NCBI RefSeq assembly: GCF_009856365.1
Contig: NZ_WMEX01000010.1
Location: forward strand, 19,572 to 83,571
Direction of reading: 5' to 3'
DNA from: Vreelandella halophila
Lineage (GTDB): Bacteria; Pseudomonadota; Gammaproteobacteria; Pseudomonadales; Oleiphilaceae
DNA length: 64,000 nucleotides
The number at the start of each line of letters is the position of its first letter. Within the stretch, counting starts at the first letter, position 1. Below, piece by piece: positions 57,166 to 64,000 of this stretch. Position numbers and translations under genes: made by a program. Below the pieces are notes generated by a model. The model did no database searches. It was not told the origin of the DNA and saw only the letters and a program-made list of their open reading frames with translations.

Positions 57166-57975
57166 ATGGACGACCTGAAACTGCCTCTTTTCCTCGGTGG
57201 GTTTGCGCTCTTCTTCCTGATCGAGAGCCTGGCCGCCAAACGGCCCTGGCAGGAACCACGCGGGCAGCGCCTGCGAATGCACGCGGCCATGGCCGTGTTC
57301 AACACCGTGGTGCTCAAGCTCATCATCCTGGCGCCCTTCCTCTACTGGACGGAATACATCGCCGAACAGGGCTGGGGGCTGGCGCCCATGCTGGGCTACA
57401 GCGGGATTGGCGGGATCATCGCCACCATTATCGTGCTGGATATGTTCGATTACTGGTGGCACCGCTTCAATCACCGCGTGGGACTGCTCTGGCGGTTCCA
57501 CAAGGTGCACCACGTGGATACCCACGTGGACGTCACGACGGCACTGCGCTTTCACCCCGGGGAGCTGTTCATCTCCTTCTTCGTCAAACTGGTCTGGATT
57601 GCCGTCTGGGGCCCCAGCCTGGTGGCCTTTGCGGCCTTCGAGATCTCGGTCAGCCTGGCCAGCCAGTTCCATCACTCGAACATCGATTTTCCGGATCGCT
57701 GGGAGCGGATCCTGCGCCTGTTCATCGTCACGCCCCGCTTCCACACCAGCCACCACACGGTCTCCCGGCGCACGGGCGACGCCAACTTCGCCACCATCTT
57801 CATCATCTGGGATCACCTCTTTGGCACCTACAAAGAACCCGATGAGGACGAAATGCGGGAGCTCGGCCTGGCCGAGGGGCGGGACGACTACCTCTCATTC
57901 GCCACCTGGCTGGCCGAGCCGTTCACCCAGCGCAACCACAACCAGGATGATCCGGAGCGACACTCAACCACGTAA
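57166..57975 (+). CDS. Sterol desaturase / fatty acid hydroxylase family protein
   Basis: 269-residue integral-membrane di-iron enzyme. Four or so spans and the histidine clusters of the family: WWHRFNH, WRFHKVHHVDTHVDVTTALR with HP following, and RFHTSHH near residue 190. The family hydroxylates or desaturates lipids; the substrate is not known here. The soluble tail is acidic (DEDEMRELG). Probably co-transcribed with the unknown gene upstream. Confidence 0.92.
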   Translation: MDDLKLPLFLGGFALFFLIESLAAKRPWQEPRGQRLRMHAAMAVFNTVVLKLIILAPFLYWTEYIAEQGWGLAPMLGYSGIGGIIATIIVLDMFDYWWHRFNHRVGLLWRFHKVHHVDTHVDVTTALRFHPGELFISFFVKLVWIAVWGPSLVAFAAFEISVSLASQFHHSNIDFPDRWERILRLFIVTPRFHTSHHTVSRRTGDANFATIFIIWDHLFGTYKEPDEDEMRELGLAEGRDDYLSFATWLAEPFTQRNHNQDDPERHSTT

Positions 57976-58065
57976 ACGTCATAAGTACTTGACGGCAGAG
58001 GCGCAGTTTCCAAAAGTCTGAGGTGTATGCTGGCAGGTAGGTTCCACCGACAAGGAGAAGAAGAC

Positions 58066-58356
58066 ATGAAACGTTTCCATTCCATCGCAACAGTACTGGC
58101 GGTTCTGGCAGGTCTTGCATTCGGGGGCCAGGCCCTGGCGTCCAGCCACGGAGACGAACACGCGGGTGATGAAGCCCACTCCGAAGAACGTGCCGAGGAT
58201 AAGCATGCCGCGGATGAAGCCAAGTCAATGGATGATAGGAAGGCCAAGGACCACGACAAATCCAGGGATGACAGGCATTCCGAATCCGACGAACACGCCG
58301 GCGAGGAAGCTGAATCAGAAGAAAGCGACGAGCACGCTGGCGACTCCGACTGGTAA
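58066..58356 (+). CDS. Small exported acidic/His-rich repeat protein
   Basis: 96 residues from ATG 58066 (GGAGAAG upstream). Signal peptide ATVLAVLAGLAFGGQALA is followed by a low-complexity mature part made of Glu, Asp, His, Ser and Ala, with DEHAG occurring three times (DEHAGDEAHSEE, DEHAGEEAESEE, DEHAGDSDW). The mature part has no hydrophobic core, so it is probably disordered and exported to the periplasm. It may bind metal ions; that is inference. Confidence 0.8.
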   Translation: MKRFHSIATVLAVLAGLAFGGQALASSHGDEHAGDEAHSEERAEDKHAADEAKSMDDRKAKDHDKSRDDRHSESDEHAGEEAESEESDEHAGDSDW

Positions 58357-58373
58357 ATGCTGACGCTGTAAAA

Positions 58374-58412
58374 GCCGATGGCCCTGCCTGAAGATCGAGG
58401 CAGGCCATCGGC
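58374..58412. terminator. Hairpin after the small repeat protein
   Basis: GCCGATGGCCCTGCCT (58374-58389) pairs with AGGCAGGCCATCGGC (58398-58412) with one bulged C. No T-run follows on the plus strand; the minus strand has TTTT after the stem. It separates the repeat-protein gene from the SRPBCC gene. Confidence 0.55.
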
Positions 58413-58448
58413 ACTCCCCGATCCACCCCCACCCATAGAGCCCTGACC

Positions 58449-58895
58449 ATGCAGACGATCGTCGTGGAACGCACCATCAACGCTCCCATCGAGCAGGTAT
58501 TTGACCTGCTGAGTGATCACGCCAACTACAAGCAGTTTGACGGCATCCGTGATTCCTGGCTTGTGAAGGAAGGCCCCGGAGAGCGAAACGGCAACGGGGC
58601 CGTGCGGCGGATTGACCTGGGCGCGGTCTGGTTCGAGGAGGAGATCAGCAACTTCCACCGGCCCACAAGCATGGACTACCGGATTCTGCGCTCGCGGCCG
58701 CCCATCGAGCACGAGAGTGGTGAAATCAGGCTGGAAGAGACCGAACAGGGGACCAGGGTTACCTGGACATCTGTTTTTCGGATTCGGATTCCGGTGGTGG
58801 GGCGGGTTCTGTCTCCATTGGCCGCTAAGGCTGGGACCAAGGCGTTTGGTAGTATGTTGAAGGCTATTGATCGGCGACTGGCCAAACACGCCTGA
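58449..58895 (+). CDS. SRPBCC-family ligand-binding protein
   Basis: 148 residues: TINAPIEQVFDLLSDHANYK and the C-terminal KAGTKAFGSMLKAIDRRLAK match the polyketide cyclase/SRPBCC pattern. One domain, function unassigned. Followed within two bases by a methyltransferase gene. Confidence 0.85.
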   Translation: MQTIVVERTINAPIEQVFDLLSDHANYKQFDGIRDSWLVKEGPGERNGNGAVRRIDLGAVWFEEEISNFHRPTSMDYRILRSRPPIEHESGEIRLEETEQGTRVTWTSVFRIRIPVVGRVLSPLAAKAGTKAFGSMLKAIDRRLAKHA

Positions 58896-58896
58896 T

Positions 58897-59490
58897 ATGA
58901 CGGACCCGTACTCAGAGAAGGCTCTTCACTTCTTCAACCAGTACCAGCAACTGTCGTTCGAAGACGTTCACCAGAGCTGGCTTGCGCAACTGCCGCAACA
59001 GCCTGGTTCCGCATTGGATGTCGGAGCCGGCAGTGGTCGGGACGCAGCCGCGCTCGCAGCCAGGGGCTGGCGTGTACTGGCCGTGGAGCCTGCCACTGAA
59101 CTCAGGCAACTTGGCGAAAACGCGACCGACCACTTGGCAGTTGAGTGGTGTGAGGATCACTTACCCGAACTGAACCATGTCCGTACCCTCGATCACCGCT
59201 TCGACCTGATCCTGGTATCCGCGGTCTGGATGCATATCCCTCCCTCTCAACGAAACACCGCCTTCCAGGTGCTGACGGACTTGCTGTCTCCCGGAGGGCT
59301 CCTGGTCATCACCCTGCGGCACGGGCCAGGCGATGGTGAGCGTGTGTTCCATGAGACAGACCGCGACGAGCTGGAGAGGCTGGCGGAAAGCCAATCTCTG
59401 GCAAGCCTTCCGGTGGCTGATGGGAATGAAACAGACCGCATGGGCCGCAGTGAGGTGGCCTGGGAAACCGTTGTATTCCAGAGGCCGTGA
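58897..59490 (+). CDS. Class I SAM-dependent methyltransferase
   Basis: 197 residues from ATG 58897: SAM-binding ALDVGAGSGRDAAALAARGW, motif II RVLAVEPATEL, motif III FDLILVSAVWMHIP and SPGGLLVITLRHG. Two bases after the SRPBCC gene, so probably co-translated. The substrate is unknown; a longer reading from 58867 overlaps the upstream gene. Confidence 0.87.
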   Translation: MTDPYSEKALHFFNQYQQLSFEDVHQSWLAQLPQQPGSALDVGAGSGRDAAALAARGWRVLAVEPATELRQLGENATDHLAVEWCEDHLPELNHVRTLDHRFDLILVSAVWMHIPPSQRNTAFQVLTDLLSPGGLLVITLRHGPGDGERVFHETDRDELERLAESQSLASLPVADGNETDRMGRSEVAWETVVFQRP

Positions 59491-59569
59491 CCGGCCGCCC
59501 CCGCTGGTCTGGCGGACCAAAAGCGTCTAACCTGGTCGGTCATCGGAATTCCACAATCAGGCTTTCTGC

Positions 59570-62500
59570 ATGGCCGGCACCGACAGGAAAAGACTCATCA
59601 CCGGAGGCGATTCCAGTCCCCTCGCCCCGGAACTGAGACAGGCCATCCTGCGTGCGGACGAGATCGACCTCGCCGTAGCCTTCATCAAATCCTCCGGCCT
59701 GGCACTTATCTTTGACAGCCTGGTGCAGAGGGTCACCGAGGAGCCGCAGGCCAACCTACGCATCCTGACCAGTGATTATCTGGATGTGACGGATCCCGCC
59801 GCCCTGCGCCAGCTGATGCGGCTGGCAGAGCGCGGAGCGGACATCCGCGTTTTCGAGTCAAAAGAAACCAGTTTTCACCTGAAGACCTACATCTTCGTTC
59901 GCACTGAAGATGAAACACTCATTGGCGATGCTTTCGTCGGCTCCAGCAATCTGAGCAAAACCGCACTCACCAGTGGCCTTGAGTGGAACTACCGGGTGAT
60001 AACACCGGATTCAGACTCGGTTGATGGGGCTGGCCCCTTTGAAACGATTAGACAGGAATTCACCGCCCTGTTCCATTCGAATGGCACCAAACCCTTAACC
60101 CATCAATGGATTGACCGGTACGAGCAGAACCGCCCGGACATTGTTCCGAAGATCGCCCCGGGTAGTGATGACCCGGAACCAGAGCCAGCCACGCCAACCG
60201 ATGAGCAGAGCGCCGCGCTGCAAGCACTGAAAGAGACCCGTGCAGACGGCTACCAGCGTGGTCTTGTTGTCATGGCCACTGGCCTAGGCAAGACCTTCCT
60301 CGCCGCTTTTGATGCACAGCAGCTGGGTGCTCACAGGGTCCTGTTCGTGGCCCACCGGGAGGAGATCCTGCTCCAGGCCGAAGAAACCTTTCAGCGCGTC
60401 ATGCCCAGAACCCGTGTTGGCCGTTACTACGGCGACTCCCGGGACAGCGAAGCACACATGCTGTTCGCCTCGGTCCAGACGCTGCACCGTGCCTCGCACC
60501 TTGAGCGCTTCCCAGCTGACCATTTTGATTACATCGTGGTGGACGAATTCCACCACGCGGCAGCCAACACCTATCTGAGACTGCTCCAGCACTTCCGGCC
60601 AAAGTTCCTCCTGGGACTGACGGCAACGCCGGACCGTTCGGACCAGTCCGACATCCTGCAGCTCTGTGATGACAACCTGGTCTACAACAGAAACCTCTTT
60701 GACGGCATCAGTGACGGCCTTCTCTGCCCGTTCAGCTATTACGGAATCTACGACGAGAACGTCAACTACGAAGAGATCCCCTGGCGCAACGGCCGCTTCG
60801 ATCCCAATGCGCTGAGCACCAAGCTCGCTACCCTTGGCCGGGCAAGACATGCCCTGAACGAATGGCGCCAAAAGGGACTGAAGCGCACACTGGCCTTCTG
60901 CATCTCAACCCGCCACGCGGATTTCATGGCGGAACAGTTCAACCACAGCGGCGTTCCATCGGTTTCAGTGCATACCCGCTCGGACATCGACCGGCATGAT
61001 GCGATCGAAAAGCTCAACGATGGTTCGGTCAGCGTTGTCTTTTCCGTCGACCTTTTCAATGAGGGGGTGGATGTTCCCAACATCGACACCGTCATGATGC
61101 TGCGCCCGACCGATTCAAAGGTTCTTTTCCTCCAGCAGATCGGCCGGGGGCTGCGTCGCTCAGACAGGAAAGACCACCTGGTCATTCTGGATTTCATTGG
61201 CAATCACAAAGGGTTCCTGAACAAACCCCAGGCACTGTTCGGCGTCGAGGGGACCGGCAGCAAACTGGCCGATTTCGCCCGGAAGGTGCAATCACAGCAG
61301 CAGACGCTTCTCCCCGAAGGCTGCTTCGCCAACTACGACCTCGAGATCATCAACTTCCTGCAGTCCCTGAACCCAACCGGTATCGAGGATGAATACCAGT
61401 CGCTGAAATCAAGCATGGGCCGCCGACCAACACTGCTTGAGGTCTACCGGGCTGGTATCAGCATCTCGAAACTGCGCAAACAGTACGGCAGCTGGTGGGA
61501 ATTTATTGACCAGGTAGCTGACCTGGACCAGGAGGAAAAGCAGGTCCTCGGTAAGGCCGCCGGTTTCCTGCAAGCGATAGAAACCACCAGAATGACCAAG
61601 AGCTTCAAGATCGTGCTTCTGGAAGCCCTGATCGAAAACGACGGCTTCAAGCACCCATTAACCATTGGCGCCATCAGTGAAGCCTCAAGAAACATCCTGC
61701 TTCGGCGCCCGAAGCTGCAAGCTGACCTGACGGAAGCCCACCGCTATCTGGAATCGGTCGACAAGACCGAATGGATGCGGTACTGGCGCAAGAACCCGAT
61801 AGCGGCCTGGATCGGTGAAAACCAGTCCAAGGAATCCGAAACGCTCTTCACGCTCGAGGATGATCGACTGATCCCGAGACTGACGCTGCCCGAAGAGCTC
61901 ATTCCCGTTCTGGGAACCATGCTCAAAGAACTGGTCGATTTCCAGCTCAGCACCTACCAGGAGCGGCTGGCACCGGATACGCCAGAGCATGACAACGTGG
62001 TTGCCTTCGATGATGAACAACGAGGGGCCGACCTACCCTACTTCCCGAACATTCGAATCGCCTGTGGGCACTTCAAGACTGGCACGGCGGATGCCGAGGA
62101 GTACGTTAACCCGGGGGACGGCTACGGCAGGCTCGACCCGAACACGCACTTCATTGCCCAGGCGTCCGGGAATTCCATGGATGGCGGCAAAAAACCCATC
62201 AGGGATGGCGACTACCTGCTTTTGGAACGCATCAACCCGACCAATGCGGGCTCGATCACCGGCTCAACCATGGCAATCGAGCGCCAGGATGAAGGCGGCG
62301 ACAACCAGTACCTGTTGCGAGTCGTCACCAAACAGAATGACGGCCAATACTTTCTCAGAGCCAACAACCCCGATTACGAAGATCTCCCGGCCGACGAATC
62401 AATGCGCACTTTCGCACGCTTGAAGGACGTTATTGATCCTTTCGATCTGGCCATAGGCCAGACCTTCATGCGCGAAGACATACCTCCGCTGTTCGGAGAG

Positions 62501-62857
62501 ACCTTCAACCACGGGAGCTGGAACCAGGGGCATATCGTTCTGCGTGAACAGGGCGCGCACGTTCTGCTGGTGACGCTCAACAAGCAGGGCCGCCAGAAGG
62601 ATCAACGCTACCAGGACTATTTCATCGACGAACAGACCCTCCACTGGCAGAGCCAGAACAGCACCTCTCCAGCCAACCCCAAGGGCCGTGAGCTCATAGA
62701 GCACCGCAGCCGGGGCATCGACATTCACCTCTTTGTGAGGGAGAACAAACTGGGCCCGGACGGCAAAGCTGCGCCCTTCCGGTATTACGGGAAGGTGGAT
62801 TACCTGCGGCACGAGGGAGAGAAGCCGATGAGTGTTACTTTTCAGCTTCAGCGTTAA
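59570..62857 (+). CDS. Phospholipase D-like/SF2 helicase/DUF3427 protein with S24-like module
   Basis: 1095 residues, probably acting on foreign nucleic acid. Order: PLD-type nuclease domain (1-160) with H103-x-K105 in FHLKTYIFV and GSSNLSKTAL; superfamily 2 helicase (215-560) with Walker A ATGLGKT (236-242), DEFHH (325-329), LTATPDRSD and QIGRGLRRSDRKDH (motif VI); and DUF3427 from about 565. Near 862-945 lies an S24/LexA-like segment, ASGNSMDGGKKPIRDGDYLL, with S869 where the catalytic serine would be and Arg (R917) where LexA has Lys, so peptidase activity is uncertain. Proteins with this helicase/DUF3427 layout occur in mobile and defence-linked regions. Neighbour of a broken SIR2 gene. 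Confidence 0.9.
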   Translation: MAGTDRKRLITGGDSSPLAPELRQAILRADEIDLAVAFIKSSGLALIFDSLVQRVTEEPQANLRILTSDYLDVTDPAALRQLMRLAERGADIRVFESKETSFHLKTYIFVRTEDETLIGDAFVGSSNLSKTALTSGLEWNYRVITPDSDSVDGAGPFETIRQEFTALFHSNGTKPLTHQWIDRYEQNRPDIVPKIAPGSDDPEPEPATPTDEQSAALQALKETRADGYQRGLVVMATGLGKTFLAAFDAQQLGAHRVLFVAHREEILLQAEETFQRVMPRTRVGRYYGDSRDSEAHMLFASVQTLHRASHLERFPADHFDYIVVDEFHHAAANTYLRLLQHFRPKFLLGLTATPDRSDQSDILQLCDDNLVYNRNLFDGISDGLLCPFSYYGIYDENVNYEEIPWRNGRFDPNALSTKLATLGRARHALNEWRQKGLKRTLAFCISTRHADFMAEQFNHSGVPSVSVHTRSDIDRHDAIEKLNDGSVSVVFSVDLFNEGVDVPNIDTVMMLRPTDSKVLFLQQIGRGLRRSDRKDHLVILDFIGNHKGFLNKPQALFGVEGTGSKLADFARKVQSQQQTLLPEGCFANYDLEIINFLQSLNPTGIEDEYQSLKSSMGRRPTLLEVYRAGISISKLRKQYGSWWEFIDQVADLDQEEKQVLGKAAGFLQAIETTRMTKSFKIVLLEALIENDGFKHPLTIGAISEASRNILLRRPKLQADLTEAHRYLESVDKTEWMRYWRKNPIAAWIGENQSKESETLFTLEDDRLIPRLTLPEELIPVLGTMLKELVDFQLSTYQERLAPDTPEHDNVVAFDDEQRGADLPYFPNIRIACGHFKTGTADAEEYVNPGDGYGRLDPNTHFIAQASGNSMDGGKKPIRDGDYLLLERINPTNAGSITGSTMAIERQDEGGDNQYLLRVVTKQNDGQYFLRANNPDYEDLPADESMRTFARLKDVIDPFDLAIGQTFMREDIPPLFGETFNHGSWNQGHIVLREQGAHVLLVTLNKQGRQKDQRYQDYFIDEQTLHWQSQNSTSPANPKGRELIEHRSRGIDIHLFVRENKLGPDGKAAPFRYYGKVDYLRHEGEKPMSVTFQLQR

Positions 62858-62960
62858 GGGTCAGGTCAGCCCCTGAGCGCAAGGCATATCGTCAAGCACG
62901 GTCTCCCAGTCCCATGTATAGAATATCGGGGGCTTGCCAATACTCAAATGCGATTTGTAA

Positions 62961-63899
62961 TCACATTATATCTGCGATACTTGTGAACCTAGGTTTCGGG
63001 TGTTTAGATATAAATTCAGCTAGGTGCATAAAGCTACCCGGAGTAGTGTCATTTTCTTCCGGCAGGTTCATGAAATGAATTCTATTTTGGAGCTGCGGCG
63101 AAAAACATTGGAGGTATCTTTCTTTCAAATCTGAAAGAGCGTTTGAGTCACTTGTGTTTAGTATGTCAAAAACATATACGCGAGATAGTTTTGTGTTAGG
63201 GCCAACTCCAGCCTTTATAAAATAATTCATATAAACATCAGTTTGCGGGAGACTGTAGCCGCAAAAGTGTAGATTTTTACATTCAGACAAGGCGTTAGTT
63301 GCTTTTACCCAAATCTTTTGAAGATCTTTATCTGTTTTCTTATTAAATACAGGAGGGCAGATATTGGGCTCTTCTGCTGCTTTGCTTTCAAAGAATACAT
63401 CATCATGATTGCTCGCAAATGAAAGCGAACCATGCAGTTTATACAGCTTAATGGACAAATGGCTTTCGTCGTCTGTTCTGGCATTTTTCAATGGTTTTAT
63501 GAGTGGCTGTTTTTGACCATTTATCATTAAGAATCTTAGCTGTGCATCATATAAATGTTTCTCGCCTAGCCCATAATCAATCGAATAGGAGCGTATCGAT
63601 GGTTGATGTTTTTTGAGGTTTCGGCGCTGTATTGCGTTGTGCAGCGAGCGCTCTAATGATAGATCGTAATTAAAAGTGATTAGCGTGGGAGGGGCATCCC
63701 CATTCTCAAAGTTTCTCAATATCGCATCCCAGAATTCTTTGTGGGATTCAGACTCACAGTCGCACCAATGATGTTCTCCTTGCGCCTTAAAGGTTATGTT
63801 CGTTTTTAACTCGATTGTTCGAGCTATCGCTAGTGATATGTTTCTAAAATGACGTTGTTCTGTGCGCCCTTTTTGACCTGCCCCCAGTAACTTGACCAC
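62961..63899 (-). pseudogene. SIR2-like NAD-binding protein, N-terminus cut by an IS3 insertion
   Basis: A 312-residue open frame whose first eight or nine codons are IS sequence (from 63874), so its native start is missing. The rest has SIR2-family signatures: TLITFNYDLSLERSLHN (N77-Y78-D79), YKLHGSLSF (H156) and FCGYSLPQTDVYM (G214). The N-terminal glycine-rich NAD loop of the family, normally 60-100 residues before NYD, is not in the frame. Base composition is strongly AT-rich (about 40% GC) against mid-60s around it, a sign of transfer. Such SIR2 proteins are often antiphage NADases; this copy is probably inactive unless a new start serves. Confidence 0.82.
63874..63898. repeat. Terminal inverted repeat of an IS3-family element
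   Basis: TGACCTGCCCCCAGTAACTT begins at 63874, with TG at the edge and the C-rich run common to IS3-type ends. It lies next to the stop of the transposase at 63903. The other end is outside the window, so target duplication cannot be seen. Confidence 0.65.
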
Positions 63900-63902
63900 T
63901 CA

Positions 63903-64000
63903 CTACTTAGTGATGTCCCAAGTTTTGGGCTTCGATTGCCCGGTTCGATGTTGCGCCGCGAACTCCAGCGGTGTCTGGTATCCCAGACTGGAATGCGGTC
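63903..64000 (-). mobile_element. IS3-family transposase (OrfB) C-terminus, partial
   Basis: Read on the minus strand, the last 31 residues before the TAG at 63903 include PHSSLGYQTPLEFAAQH, the typical end of an IS3-family integrase-type transposase. The rest of the element is beyond the window. The inverted repeat at 63874 marks its end inside the SIR2-like gene. Confidence 0.85.

Noticed and set aside
58374..58412. Classical Rho-independent terminator for the plus strand
   Set aside because: No T-run follows on that strand; kept only as a hairpin of uncertain role.
63875..63899. LLGAG at the N-terminus of the SIR2-like frame as the NAD-binding GAG motif
   Set aside because: These codons come from the IS terminal repeat, not from the SIR2 gene, and lie too close to the NYD motif.
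1..64000. CRISPR array or tandem repeat block
   Set aside because: No regularly spaced direct repeats were found by eye in any intergenic stretch.

Overview
This window looks like the chromosome of a high-GC (mid-60s %) gammaproteobacterium close to Pseudomonas, Marinobacter or Halomonas. The inference rests on gene order. The run dksA-gluQ-(small membrane protein)-cbrA-cbrB-[sRNA]-pcnB-folK-panB-panC is the Pseudomonas-type order, and pgi follows here. folB-plsY-tsaD-rpsU-dnaG-rpoD-tRNA, secB-yibN-gpmI-envC-ctp-yibQ and hisB-hisH-hisA-hisF are also classic gammaproteobacterial blocks. No rRNA or other species-defining marker is present, so the genus is left open.

Layout. 0-2.9 kb: a LysR regulator (cut by the window start) divergent from an Old Yellow Enzyme, then sfsA. 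3.0-14.7 kb: dksA, gluQ, the CbrA/CbrB two-component system, a 548-base gene-free stretch with every hallmark of a CrcZ-type Hfq/Crc-sequestering small RNA, then pcnB, folK, panB, panC and pgi. 14.7-21.6 kb: a second FolK-like gene, folB, plsY, tsaD, the macromolecular synthesis operon rpsU-dnaG-rpoD and a CAU tRNA (probably tRNA-Ile2). 21.6-31.1 kb: an EamA transporter, fatty-acid genes (acyl-CoA synthetase, fadE, thiolase), rfaH, and a packed thiolase-trmL-cca-pteridine reductase operon. 31.2-38.7 kb: cysC with an SLC13 permease, DUF418 and YdcF-like membrane proteins, and a cluster of unknown exported proteins. 38.7-50.4 kb: secB, yibN, gpmI, envC, ctp, yibQ, the his genes, an SRPBCC protein and an AsmA protein. 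50.4-59.5 kb: mutY, a divergent shikimate kinase-like gene, DUF2256 coupled to a photolyase, a convergent iron-sulfur photolyase, a SIMPL lipoprotein, and several small unknown genes with a sterol-desaturase-family enzyme. 59.5-64 kb: an accessory, probably defence-related end with a phospholipase-D/helicase/DUF3427 protein, and an AT-rich SIR2-like gene whose start has been cut off by an IS3-family insertion sequence running off the window.

How the parts fit. CbrA/CbrB should drive the sRNA from a sigma-54 promoter, giving carbon catabolite control. The fatty-acid genes and thiolase point to lipid catabolism. mutY and the two photolyases form a DNA-repair neighbourhood. The strongest new-looking signals are the CrcZ-like RNA between cbrB and pcnB and the S24-like module inside the DUF3427 helicase beside a broken SIR2 gene. 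No CRISPR array, rRNA, complete mobile element or riboswitch was recognised.
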